Of a DNA stretch of 64,000 nucleotides, positions 8,196 to 16,301 are shown one piece after another (positions within the stretch are counted from its first letter, which is position 1; every line of letters begins with the position of its first letter). Source of the DNA: Limnochorda pilosa (GTDB lineage Bacteria; Bacillota; Limnochordia; Limnochordales; Limnochordaceae); the NCBI RefSeq assembly GCF_001544015.1, contig NZ_AP014924.1:62001-126000 (forward strand). Direction: 5' to 3'. Both the position numbers and the translations under genes were made by a program. Below the pieces are notes generated by a model, which saw only the letters and a list, made by a program, of their open reading frames with translations, made no database searches and was not told the origin of the DNA.

Positions 8196-8684
8196 GTGAG
8201 CTTCACGCTTCTTTTCCTCTGCACCGGAAACTCGTGCCGAAGTCAGATGGCCGAGGGCTACGCCCGGCTCCTGGGCGAGAGGATCTTCGGTTCAACCCTT
8301 CGGGTGGAGAGCGCCGGGCTGGAGCCCAAGGGCCTGCACCCCAGGGCGATTCAGGTCATGGCCGAAGAAGGCATCGACATCTCGAGCCAGACCTCGGACC
8401 TGCTGCAGCCCGGGCACATCGCCCGGACGGACATGATCGTCACCCTTTGCGGCGACGCCGAGGAGCGTTGCCCGGTCACCCCGCCTTCGGTGGAGCGGAG
8501 GCACTGGCCTCTACCCGACCCTGCCCGGGCCACCGGTTCCGAGGAGCAGGTCCTCCGAACCTTCCGGTTCGTGCGCGACGAGATCCGAACCCGAGTGGCC
8601 GCCCTCCTGCAAGAGCTTCAGATGCGCCAGGACTTCCTTTCCAGCGATCCCACCCCGGAGGAATCGGGAGTGCTTGGGGCGTAA
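8196..8684 (+). CDS. arsC: Arsenate reductase, thioredoxin-coupled / LMW-PTPase family
   Basis: 162 aa. The P-loop CTGNSCR gives nucleophile Cys9 and Arg15 (CX5R), and the redox pair Cys85 and Cys92 is present, as in Staphylococcus pI258-type ArsC, which reduces arsenate using thioredoxin. The general-acid DP (LPDPARAT) is present. GTG start at 8196 follows GGGGGGGACC. No arsR, arsB or acr3 gene is nearby, so this is a lone ArsC; a plain low-molecular-weight phosphatase is less likely because both resolving cysteines are kept. Confidence 0.88.
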   Translation: MSFTLLFLCTGNSCRSQMAEGYARLLGERIFGSTLRVESAGLEPKGLHPRAIQVMAEEGIDISSQTSDLLQPGHIARTDMIVTLCGDAEERCPVTPPSVERRHWPLPDPARATGSEEQVLRTFRFVRDEIRTRVAALLQELQMRQDFLSSDPTPEESGVLGA

Positions 8685-8751
8685 CCAGCATAGGTGTGGT
8701 TCGAGAGCGACCCCGGGGCTGGGCGGGGGAACTTCAGAGGAGGGACCTGAC

Positions 8752-9198
8752 CTGCTCAATCGCCATGCGGCCGCTGTTGCCTTCGTTCTTGTGCTCGCAC
8801 TCGCGGTGGCGCCCGGCGCAGCGCTGGCTTCCCGAGGGAGCGTGGGCCTCGGCTTCGACCTGTCGCTGCTGGGAACCGTGGAGTTCCCCACCACCGTGCC
8901 GTCGCTGGATGCTCGGATCCACCTGGGCATCCGCGAGTTCGACCCGGCGTGGATCGTCACCGGTCTGGGCGGATCCTATCAGCTGGACGGCTTGATGCGC
9001 GGCAGCGGCCTCGATCCCGACCTCCACCTCTACGCCGGGGGCGGCTTCAACCTGAGCCTGCGCCCCGACGGCAGCAGCAGCCACCCCAGCCTCTACCTGC
9101 TCCTGGGCATGCGCTACGACCTGGACCGCCCCATCTTCACCTTCGTGGAGGCCACGAGCTACGCCGGTCTCGCCTTCGGGCTGGGCAAGTCCTTCTAG
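8752..9198 (+). CDS. Exported small beta-rich protein, possible outer-membrane barrel; probable CTG start
   Basis: The frame codes for a signal peptide (hydrophobic AFVLVLALAVAPGAALA) followed by about 120 residues of alternating polar/hydrophobic strands ending in LAFGLGKSF, a terminal-Phe pattern like small outer-membrane barrels. The only strong ribosome binding site, AGAGGAGGGA at 8736-8745, is six bases before a CTG at 8752; the in-frame ATG at 8674 has no such site. I therefore propose CTG initiation (148 aa), with 8674 as alternative. No specific family. Confidence 0.6.
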   Translation: MLNRHAAAVAFVLVLALAVAPGAALASRGSVGLGFDLSLLGTVEFPTTVPSLDARIHLGIREFDPAWIVTGLGGSYQLDGLMRGSGLDPDLHLYAGGGFNLSLRPDGSSSHPSLYLLLGMRYDLDRPIFTFVEATSYAGLAFGLGKSF

Positions 9199-9353
9199 AG
9201 GACGGCATCCCAACCTCCGCACTGCCGGACCCCTCGCGGGCCGCCGCACCCGGGACGGCGGCCCCCGCCCGTCTTCCCGGGGTGTCCCTCAGCCCGCCTC
9301 CGCCTGTCGCTCATTCCATTCCGGTTCCGGCAAGTTCCCCGTAAGGGGCCAGG

Positions 9354-9511
9354 GCCTCCGCCGCCCGGGAGGAAGCGTACCAGAAGCTGGCGAACGGTCG
9401 GTCGCGGCCCTGGAGCGGTCCACGGAAGAGCAGCGGAAGATGGCCGACGACTTGGGCGACGTGCGGTCCCGGGTGGCTGCCATCGAGAAGCTCCTGCGCG
9501 AGGTCGACTGA
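9354..9511 (+). pseudogene. Remnant of a short coiled-coil protein gene (frameshifted)
   Basis: One frame reads REEAYQKLAN, and a second frame just after it reads VAALERSTEEQRKMADDLG then VRSRVAAIEKLLREVD and a stop at 9509-9511. Together these resemble the C-terminal half of a small Firmicute membrane protein (single N-terminal helix plus coiled coil ending in EKLL-E), but they are in different frames, a TAA precedes the first part and no membrane helix is found upstream. The rest of the 9199-9741 interval holds nothing else I can support. Confidence 0.4.
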
Positions 9512-9741
9512 GAGCGTCCGGAGACCGTTGGGAGGCGGCAGGGATGGATCCTTCGACGTGGAATGGAGACTCCACCGTGGACGCGGACCCACGTGGGACC
9601 GAGCCCTGGCCGTGGTATCTCTCGCTGTCGGTACCGTGGATGGGCCTCCCCACCCTTTCCCGCCCCCATCGTAGCAGAGCTGTTACGTCTTCGACACAGA
9701 ACGGGAACTCGGGGTTGGCAGAATCGATGAGGGTGAGAACG

Positions 9742-10266
9742 ATGGCGCGCTGGCTCGGCACGCTCCACCAGGGAGAGCTGAATCTCTTCGCAACCGTTCA
9801 CGTTCGCTGGGCACGCCAGTGGCTCGACCGGACCATGCGGTTCGTCACCGAGCTGGCCGGACCCGTTCCGAGCGTAGCTCTCTGCTTGCTCTTCCTGGCC
9901 AATGCCAACGTGCGTTCCCCTCTGGGCTGGCGGTTGCTGGTGGCCACCGGGGGGAGCCACTTGCTGGTTCAGGTCCTCAAGCGCGTGATCCAGCGCGACC
10001 GGCCCTACCTGGTCATCGAGGGGAGCCGGGGCATCGTCGCGCCGCTTGCCGATCACTCTTTCCCCAGCGGGCACACCACCGCCGCCGTGAGCATGGCCGT
10101 GGTCCTCTCGGCGGCCCAGCCGCTCCTGACGCCTCTGCTGGGGGCCCTGGCCGCGCTGGTGGGCTTCTCCCGGACGTACCTGGGCCACCACTACCCGACG
10201 GACGTCCTCGCAGGAGCCCTGATCGGCATCCTCTTCGGAATCTGGTCGGTCGCCCTCATCGCGTGA
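9742..10266 (+). CDS. PAP2-family membrane phosphatase
   Basis: A type-2 phosphatidic acid phosphatase (about 174 aa) with all three signature motifs: K-R-V-I-Q-R-D-R-P, PSGH and SRTYLGHHYPTD. Family members dephosphorylate lipid pyrophosphates such as undecaprenyl diphosphate or phosphatidyl glycerophosphate at the outer face of the cytoplasmic membrane. I choose the ATG at 9742 behind GAGGGTGAG; the ATG at 9727 is also possible. The upstream part of the open frame (from 9544) lacks membrane character and is probably not translated. Confidence 0.85.
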   Translation: MARWLGTLHQGELNLFATVHVRWARQWLDRTMRFVTELAGPVPSVALCLLFLANANVRSPLGWRLLVATGGSHLLVQVLKRVIQRDRPYLVIEGSRGIVAPLADHSFPSGHTTAAVSMAVVLSAAQPLLTPLLGALAALVGFSRTYLGHHYPTDVLAGALIGILFGIWSVALIA

Positions 10267-10375
10267 GGAGACAGGCGCCATCCTACCAGGACGCTGGGTG
10301 AACGTGGCCGTGCACGAATGCCCTCTCCTTATGTGGCTGGCCTCACCCATGTGGAACAGTTGATCCGTCGCCTGT

Positions 10376-10404
10376 TTGCCGGCCGCAGGCTCGTCTCGTA
10401 CACT
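10376..10404 (+). promoter_or_regulatory. Putative promoter of the PorV/TraF-like gene
   Basis: TTGCCG (10376-10381), 17 bp, TACACT (10399-10404). It leaves a leader of about 130 nt before the ATG at 10541; a CGATCC/GGATCG inverted repeat lies in that leader. The -35 is weak. Confidence 0.4.
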
Positions 10405-10540
10405 GATCCCGAACGGTGCCGGGTCCGCCATCATGCAGACGCACCGATCCGCCGATAACCAAGCATGGATCGTCTCACCGTTGCAGAACGCGATGCTGCA
10501 GGGCGTCCGCTGCCAGGGACGCCTACGAGGAGTGAGATCC

Positions 10541-11764
10541 ATGAAGCACACGCCTGTGGGACGGCTTACAGCACTGATCCTGTCGGTTGTCTTCGTCCTG
10601 GCGGGCGCAGGTGCGACGGCCCAGGAGTTCCCGGCCGGGCCGCAGGCCCACGCCTTCCCTCCCGGCGCTCGGGCCTACGGCATGGGGGGCGCCTTCGTTG
10701 CCGTGGCCGACGACGCCTCGGCCCTCTATTGGAACCCGGCGGCGCTGGGAGAGAGCCGTTTCGGGCTGCTGGTCTCGGCGGGTGCGCAGCAGGTCGATCG
10801 GATCCAGGACATGGTGGCGCTGGCTGAGGCCATGGAATCCGGGGGAGACCCGGGTATCGCACTTCCCGTGCAGGTTTCCCTTCCTGTTGCAGGTCTGGCC
10901 GCGCTCACACTCGGTCCCTTGGGCTTGGGGGCGCAGGTGGAGGGGTGGGCGACCGCCGACGTGAAAGAAGAGTCCATCAACAATCCAGATACCGGCGACC
11001 CGATAAAGTCTGTGCCGACCGGCACGGTGGCCTACAGCTACCTCGTCCCTGCCCGGGCGGGCCTGGGAATCCGCGTCCTGAGCCTGGGGCCGGTGGGCTC
11101 GCTCTCTCTGGGCGTGGCGGGGAGCTACTACTTCCCGGGGATGGGCGAGGCGGGGAGCTACGTCATGGAGGTAGCTGATGCGCCCCCATCGGACCCAGAG
11201 GACCCGGTCTACACCACCACCGAGACCCGCCTCACCCCCGAGGGCTACGCGGTGGCCCTGGGCCTGAAGGCCCGCCTGACCCCCTGGATCGCGGTGGGCG
11301 CGGTGGCCCATGACGTGGTGAGCACCCTGGCGTGGAGTGGCGATCAGGTGACCACCACCTACACGTACGATCCCGTCGAGGAAGGGATCAAGAGTCAAGA
11401 GACGGCTACGGAGGTGCCAACCCAGCCGGCCGCCCGCCCCATGACCTACCAGTACGGCCTCGCCATCACCCCGCCCTTCCTGGGGCTTACCGTGGCGGCG
11501 GACCTGGACTCGGAGCAGGTGGCCCACCTGGGCGCCGAGTGGCGGATCTTCGGCATCCTGGCCCTGCGGGCGGGATACGTCACGCCCCTGGCAGCGCTGA
11601 CGGGCGGGGACGCCCTCCTTCCGGCCGACTACGGTGCGCCCCTGCGGGCCGGCCTCAGCCTGGGACTCCCCTTCCTCCACGTCCACGCGGGGGCGGGATT
11701 CGCGAGCGCGGACGAGCTCTCCACGGTGCAGGACGCGATGGCCGAGGTCTCGCTCCACTTCTAG
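10541..11764 (+). CDS. PorV/TraF_2-like outer-membrane beta-barrel protein
   Basis: 407 aa with a signal peptide (basic start, hydrophobic LILSVVFVLAGAGATA, cleavage near residue 27). The mature start contains GARAYGMGGAFVAVADDA and WNPAAL (residues about 42-70), the hallmark of the FadL-related PorV/UPF0164/TraF_2 group of outer-membrane barrels, followed by long amphipathic strands to a terminal SLHF. The AGGAGTGAGA site precedes the ATG. Presence of such a protein argues for an outer membrane. Monocistronic, with its own putative promoter; convergent with lytTR. Confidence 0.82.
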   Translation: MKHTPVGRLTALILSVVFVLAGAGATAQEFPAGPQAHAFPPGARAYGMGGAFVAVADDASALYWNPAALGESRFGLLVSAGAQQVDRIQDMVALAEAMESGGDPGIALPVQVSLPVAGLAALTLGPLGLGAQVEGWATADVKEESINNPDTGDPIKSVPTGTVAYSYLVPARAGLGIRVLSLGPVGSLSLGVAGSYYFPGMGEAGSYVMEVADAPPSDPEDPVYTTTETRLTPEGYAVALGLKARLTPWIAVGAVAHDVVSTLAWSGDQVTTTYTYDPVEEGIKSQETATEVPTQPAARPMTYQYGLAITPPFLGLTVAADLDSEQVAHLGAEWRIFGILALRAGYVTPLAALTGGDALLPADYGAPLRAGLSLGLPFLHVHAGAGFASADELSTVQDAMAEVSLHF

Positions 11765-11809
11765 TTCCAGCGGGCTCCCAGGTCTCGAGCGGCCTCTCGC
11801 CACGTCCCG

Positions 11810-12604
11810 TCACAGGCCCAGCGCTTCCTTGAGGCGCTGGGCCTGCCGCCGGCTCACGGGAATGCGGGTGCGGGCGGCGTCGCGCAGGACGATCTGGTAG
11901 GCACCCTTGAAGTCCGGGATCAGCTCCAGCGCGTGGGTCAGGTTCACCAGGTAGGCCCGGTGGCATCGGAAGAAGGGCCCCCGGCCCAGCCGCGCCTCCA
12001 GCTCGTTCAGGGTGTAGGAGGCCAGGTAGGTGCGCTCTGACGTGTGGATGGCGCTGTAGCCTTCGGCGGCCTGCACGTAGGCGATTTCCCCGTGATCCAG
12101 GAGGAGTGTGCGCCCTTCGTGATGGACGGGCAGCTTGGCCAGGCCCAGGGCTGGTGCGGCCCGCCGGTCCGGCTCGGGCGCCGCAGGCGAAGCCTCGCGC
12201 TCCTCGCCGGCCCCGTCCTCGGTAACGCCCGACCGATGCATCCTTCGTAGGGCCCGTGCCAGCGCCGCGGCCACCCGGCCGCGGTCCAGGGGCTTCATGA
12301 TGTAGTCCACCGCGTCCACTTCGAACGCCTGGATCGCGTGGTCCGGGTAGGCGGTCACGAAGATCACCTGGGTGGCGGGGCTCAGTTCCCGCAGGTGCCG
12401 GGCGAGCTGCGTGCCCCACATGCCGGGCATGCGGACATCGGCCAGGAGCACGTCGGGCCGGGAGGCGCCCACCTTCCACAGGGCCTCCTCGGCGTCGCTC
12501 GCCTCCTCCACCGCCTCCACCAGCGGCAGCCCCTCCAGGACGTAACGTAGCTCCTGGCGGGCCGGCTCCTCATCGTCGGCGACCAAAGCTCGCAGCCGCC
12601 TCAT
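11810..12604 (-). CDS. LytTR-family response regulator
   Basis: 264 aa: receiver domain at 1-125 with acidic pocket DDEE (10-13), phosphoacceptor Asp56 in DVLLADVRMPG, Lys in MKPLD; a Glu/Ala/Pro-rich linker; LytTR DNA-binding domain at about 165-262 (IAYVQAAEGYSAIHT, CHRAYLVNL). The start overlaps the kinase stop by 4 bp. LytTR regulators paired with LytS-type kinases often control carboxylate transporters (BtsSR, YpdAB, B. subtilis LytST), which fits the symporter island just upstream. Confidence 0.93.
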   Translation of the reverse strand: MRRLRALVADDEEPARQELRYVLEGLPLVEAVEEASDAEEALWKVGASRPDVLLADVRMPGMWGTQLARHLRELSPATQVIFVTAYPDHAIQAFEVDAVDYIMKPLDRGRVAAALARALRRMHRSGVTEDGAGEEREASPAAPEPDRRAAPALGLAKLPVHHEGRTLLLDHGEIAYVQAAEGYSAIHTSERTYLASYTLNELEARLGRGPFFRCHRAYLVNLTHALELIPDFKGAYQIVLRDAARTRIPVSRRQAQRLKEALGL

Positions 12605-13950
12605 GCCCTCACCCCCGTCCGAAGTGAGCCCCTGGGCACGGGTTCCCAGCCAGGCTCGCGGGCGGCGCTGAGTGGCAGGCGGAGCAGGACCGAGGTACCC
12701 TTGCCGGGGCGGCTCTCGATCTGGAATCGGAAGGCCTCGCCGTACAACCGGGTCAGACGCTCCTGGATGTTCCGCAGGCCCACGCCCTCTCCCTCGGTCT
12801 CCTGCCCGGGCAGGACGTCGCGGCGAGGGGCGTCCATGCCGGCCCCGTCGTCGCGCACGGCCAGCACCAGCGAACGGGTGAGGGGGTCGATGTAGGCCAC
12901 CACCAGCACCTGCCCGCCCTCCCGTTTGGGCCCGACCCCGTGCCGGACCGCGTTCTCCACCAGGGGCTGCAACACAAAGGCGGGCACCTCCGCCCCCAGC
13001 ACCTCGGGGTCGATGTCGTACCGCACCCGCAGGCGATCGCCGTACCGGGCCTTCTCCAGGAAGAGGTAGGTGCGCACCAGGTGGAACTCCTGGCTGAAGG
13101 GCACCAGTTGCCCCGTCTGCCGCACCCCGTAGCGGAAGAACTCGGAGAGCTTGAGGAGCAGCCGGCGCGCGGCCACGGGGTCCGTCCGGATCCGGGCCGC
13201 GATGGTGTTCAGGGTGTTGAAGAGGAAGTGGGGGTTGATCTGGGCACGCAGCGCGTTGAGCTCGGCCACGGCCAGCAGCTCTGCCTGGCGGCTCATGTCG
13301 GCCAGCTCGATCTGGAGGCTCAGGATCTGGGCCAAGCCCTCCATCTGCTCCCGCACGGCGCGCCCCGCGGAGGTGGCGGCATGCTGCACCTGCAGGGTGC
13401 CGACCGCCTGCCCGCGCGACCGCAGGGGGACAGCGTACCGCACGAGCAGACCGCTCCCCGGCACCTCCTCGGATTCGTCCGCGGGCCGCCCGGAGGCCAA
13501 CACCCGCTGAGTGAGCCGATCCAGCCCCATCTGCGCGGCCTCCGCTCCCCCGGGTGGGTCCGCTCCCGAGAGCCTATCCGCACCCGGCCACGCGGCGAGC
13601 AGGCGTTCGGTGTCCGTGATGCCCACCCACGGGCAACCCGTGAGCGAGGCCAGGAGCCGTACCGTCCGGCGTGCGCCCTCCTCGGTGAAGCCAGCACGCC
13701 AGTACGGCAAGGTCTGTTCCACCAGACGCGCGGACGACGACCAGCGGGCCCCGCTGCCGCCCGCAGGCAGCCCCTCAAGGCGCGGCTCGCGCCGGCGGGC
13801 CCGGGTCACCTCTACGTAGATCAGCAGGTGGAGCACGAGCTCCACGCCGGCGAAGGCGACGCCCACGGCCACGCTCGGGCCAAAGGCGATCAGCGCCGGG
13901 AGGAAACCCGCCGCGGCGCCAGCGGCCACCCAGAAGTGGAAGGAGAGCAC
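12601..13950 (-). CDS. LytS-like sensor histidine kinase (GAF + His_kinase)
   Basis: 449 aa, GTG start behind AAAGGGG. Residues 1-50 contain two hydrophobic segments, fewer than the 5-6 TM of classical LytS. Residues about 90-230 look like a GAF sensor domain. The phosphorylation site is in the His_kinase motif LNALRAQINPHFLFNTLN, followed by an HATPase domain with PLVENAVRHG and DDGAGM. It is translationally coupled to the LytTR regulator. The input signal is unknown; its place at the end of the acetate island suggests an organic acid or its uptake. Confidence 0.92.
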   Translation of the reverse strand: MLSFHFWVAAGAAAGFLPALIAFGPSVAVGVAFAGVELVLHLLIYVEVTRARRREPRLEGLPAGGSGARWSSSARLVEQTLPYWRAGFTEEGARRTVRLLASLTGCPWVGITDTERLLAAWPGADRLSGADPPGGAEAAQMGLDRLTQRVLASGRPADESEEVPGSGLLVRYAVPLRSRGQAVGTLQVQHAATSAGRAVREQMEGLAQILSLQIELADMSRQAELLAVAELNALRAQINPHFLFNTLNTIAARIRTDPVAARRLLLKLSEFFRYGVRQTGQLVPFSQEFHLVRTYLFLEKARYGDRLRVRYDIDPEVLGAEVPAFVLQPLVENAVRHGVGPKREGGQVLVVAYIDPLTRSLVLAVRDDGAGMDAPRRDVLPGQETEGEGVGLRNIQERLTRLYGEAFRFQIESRPGKGTSVLLRLPLSAAREPGWEPVPRGSLRTGVRA

Positions 13951-14028
13951 GCCCGTCGCCCCTTTCTGATAGTAAGCATAACTTCTCGCAACGATGGAAC
14001 CTTTCCTGCCGTCGCACGCTCTTCGGGT

Positions 14029-14712
14029 TCAGGGCGCGCCTGGCGGGAAGTCTAGGTAAGCCGTGCCTCTAGTCATGGTGCGTGAGCCCCGCTCCTGGAA
14101 CGCGAGGGCGTCGCGGAGGGTCCGGATGCCCCGCGCGTGCAGCGCGGGGATGAGGCGGAGGAAGATGCGGCCGGCCGTCACCGCGTCCCCCTGGGCCGTA
14201 TGCCTGCCCGAGACGGGGATCTGGAGGTGTCCGGCGAGCTCCGCCAGGTCCAGCCCGAACCAGGCGGGCGAGAGGCCTCCCGCCAGGGCGGCCACGTCGA
14301 GAGCCGGCGCCGCCAGTTGCGGAGCCCCGGCGCGCCGGGCCACCCGGTTCAAGACCGCCAGGTCGAAGCCGATGTGGAAGCCCACCAGCACGGTCCCCTC
14401 GGGACAGCGGTCGCACAGGGGAGCCAGGACGTGGTGCGGCCCCGGAGCGCTCTCCACCAAGGCGTCGTCGATCCCGTGAACGGCCCGGGCAAGGGGAGGG
14501 ATGGGGCGGCCGGGGTTCACGTAGCTCACGTACGCCTGCTCGTGCTGCGGCTCGCCGTCTGCAAAGGGGATGGCCGCCACCTCCACGGGCAGGTCGCGGC
14601 GCGCGTCGAGCCCGGTCGTCTCCGTGTCCAGGGCGACGAACCGGTCCGCCGGGAAGGGGGCGTCCCACCGTTCCTCGGGCGTAGCTCGCAGCCATCCACC
14701 CAGGCTCAGCAC
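14029..14712 (-). CDS. DEDDh 3'-5' exonuclease (DnaQ/epsilon-like)
   Basis: 227 aa. ExoI motif has Asp29 and Glu31 (ALDTETTG), then HGID, ExoII GFHIGFDLAVLNR and ExoIII HTAQGDA, so all DEDDh residues are present. I start at a GTG (14712) because GGAGGTGAGG sits just before it. A similar exonuclease gene next to a CBS-DUF294 gene and an acetate symporter is a recurrent cluster in other bacteria; the role there is unknown, and it is not the replicative epsilon subunit. It lies 32 bp after the CBS-DUF294 stop. Confidence 0.88.
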   Translation of the reverse strand: MLSLGGWLRATPEERWDAPFPADRFVALDTETTGLDARRDLPVEVAAIPFADGEPQHEQAYVSYVNPGRPIPPLARAVHGIDDALVESAPGPHHVLAPLCDRCPEGTVLVGFHIGFDLAVLNRVARRAGAPQLAAPALDVAALAGGLSPAWFGLDLAELAGHLQIPVSGRHTAQGDAVTAGRIFLRLIPALHARGIRTLRDALAFQERGSRTMTRGTAYLDFPPGAP

Positions 14713-14744
14713 GGCCTCACCTCCATGAGCCGAGAATACCTCCG

Positions 14745-16256
14745 TCAACCGAAGAGCAGGTCCGTCGCGAAGCGGTCCCGGAGATCCTCCTGCAAGCGCC
14801 GCACCGCCCGCAAACCCTCCACCAGCGCGGCGCGCTCCGCGCGGTTGATCGACGCCAGGGCCACACGGTTGCTCGGGAGCCGCCCCTGGGCCGTGTCGTC
14901 CAGCTGCTGCCGCAGCCGGAGCCGCATGAAGACGCCGTACGCGGCGTCCAGCTCCTCCACCTGTGGCGGGGAGAACCGACCCTCGGCCGAAGCCGCCCGG
15001 AGCCTCTCCAACGTGTTCGTCTGGGTGAGCGCCAGGTCCAGCGCATGGACCCGCAGTCCGCTCACCAGCGGAAGCAGCCCCTGGAGTTTGACGTCCAGGG
15101 TCCCACGGCCGGGGCCGCGGCGGGGGACCACGATCCGGCCGAAAGGGCCTAACGGCGGGCCGAAACGTACGGCGGCCCAGGCCATGTGGCGGAGGAACGA
15201 GCGCCACTGGGCCACCTCACCGGTTACGTGCGCCCACAGCTCGGTCGCGAGGGGCGCCTCACCCCACACCGGGCGCAGGTCGAAGAAGACCGACGCGGAG
15301 AGGAGGTCGGCGTTGGTCGCGTTCCGAATCCAGTCCGAGAAGTATCCTCGCCACGACTTCATCGGCTGGCGCCAGCGGGCGTTGGTCGCCATGACCCCCG
15401 CCGGGCAGGGTGGGAAGCCGCACCGGGCCAGTCCCTCCACCGCCTTCTCCGCCAGGCGTTCGAAGTACCGCGCGGTGGCCCAGTCGGGGATGTCCGGCCG
15501 CGGTTCGTAGACGAGGGCGTTGTCCTGATCCGTCCGCAGCACCTGCTCCATGCGCCCCTCGCTCCCCAGGGCCAGCCAGCAGTAGGGGGCGGGGGGCTGG
15601 TCGTAGCCTTCCGCGGCCAGGGTGCGCTCGGTCAGGGCGAGCACCCGCCGCACCAGGGTGTCGTTGAGCTGGGCCACGATGCGGGCCACGTCCGCGGAAG
15701 CCACACCATCGTCCAGCAGGGTGCGCACCACGTTCGTTACCGCGGGCGCCAGGGCGGCCAGGGCTTCGAGGCTCTCCTGCTCTTCCATCTGCCGCTGGAG
15801 CGCCAGGGGCTGTACCTGATGGAAGGTCAGGAAGTCGTGGGTCGAAACCACCCCGACCAGCCTCGCCCTGCCGGGGGAGCCTTCCTGCCGTTCCACCACG
15901 GGGAGGTGGCGAATCCCCCGGCGGAGCATCTCGAGGAGCGCCTCCACCGCGGGTGCCTCGGGGGCCACCGTGTGCAGGGGCCGGCTCATGATGCGGGCGA
16001 CCGGCAGGTCGGTCGCGAGCCCCGCCGCCACCACCTTCCCCCTCAGGTCGCGGTCGGTGACGATCCCCTCGGGAGTCCCGTCCTCCTCCACGACCACCAC
16101 GGACCCGACGCCCCGGGACTGCATGAGCCGGGCAGCCTCTGCGATGCGCGTCGCCCGCGGGCAGGTCACCGGAGGGCGCCGCACCAGCTCCCGCACCGGC
16201 TGGCGGAAGGACACCGCACCACGGGCAGGCATCCGCACCCGCTCACCCTCGTCCAT
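14745..16256 (-). CDS. CBS-pair + DUF294 putative nucleotidyltransferase
   Basis: 503 aa. Two CBS motifs (about 25-90 and 90-150) that could bind adenine nucleotides, a helical middle, a DUF294 nucleotidyltransferase-like core with GSEGR (231-235) and TDQDNAL (242-248), and a DUF294 C-terminal helical domain. The family resembles GlnD nucleotidyltransferase domains and travels with acetate symporters and acetyl-CoA synthetase, suggesting energy-state control of acetate use. I prefer the ATG at 16256, which has GAGGTGAGG in front, over the GTG at 16265. Confidence 0.9.
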   Translation of the reverse strand: MDEGERVRMPARGAVSFRQPVRELVRRPPVTCPRATRIAEAARLMQSRGVGSVVVVEEDGTPEGIVTDRDLRGKVVAAGLATDLPVARIMSRPLHTVAPEAPAVEALLEMLRRGIRHLPVVERQEGSPGRARLVGVVSTHDFLTFHQVQPLALQRQMEEQESLEALAALAPAVTNVVRTLLDDGVASADVARIVAQLNDTLVRRVLALTERTLAAEGYDQPPAPYCWLALGSEGRMEQVLRTDQDNALVYEPRPDIPDWATARYFERLAEKAVEGLARCGFPPCPAGVMATNARWRQPMKSWRGYFSDWIRNATNADLLSASVFFDLRPVWGEAPLATELWAHVTGEVAQWRSFLRHMAWAAVRFGPPLGPFGRIVVPRRGPGRGTLDVKLQGLLPLVSGLRVHALDLALTQTNTLERLRAASAEGRFSPPQVEELDAAYGVFMRLRLRQQLDDTAQGRLPSNRVALASINRAERAALVEGLRAVRRLQEDLRDRFATDLLFG

Positions 16257-16301
16257 GGCCCTCACCTCGCCCTGCCGAGGCGCGGCGCCGCCCTCCGGCC
16301 G

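Noticed and set aside
9289-10551. 420-codon minus-strand frame across the PAP2 gene
   Set aside because: No ribosome site or domain; plus strand carries the PAP2 signature.
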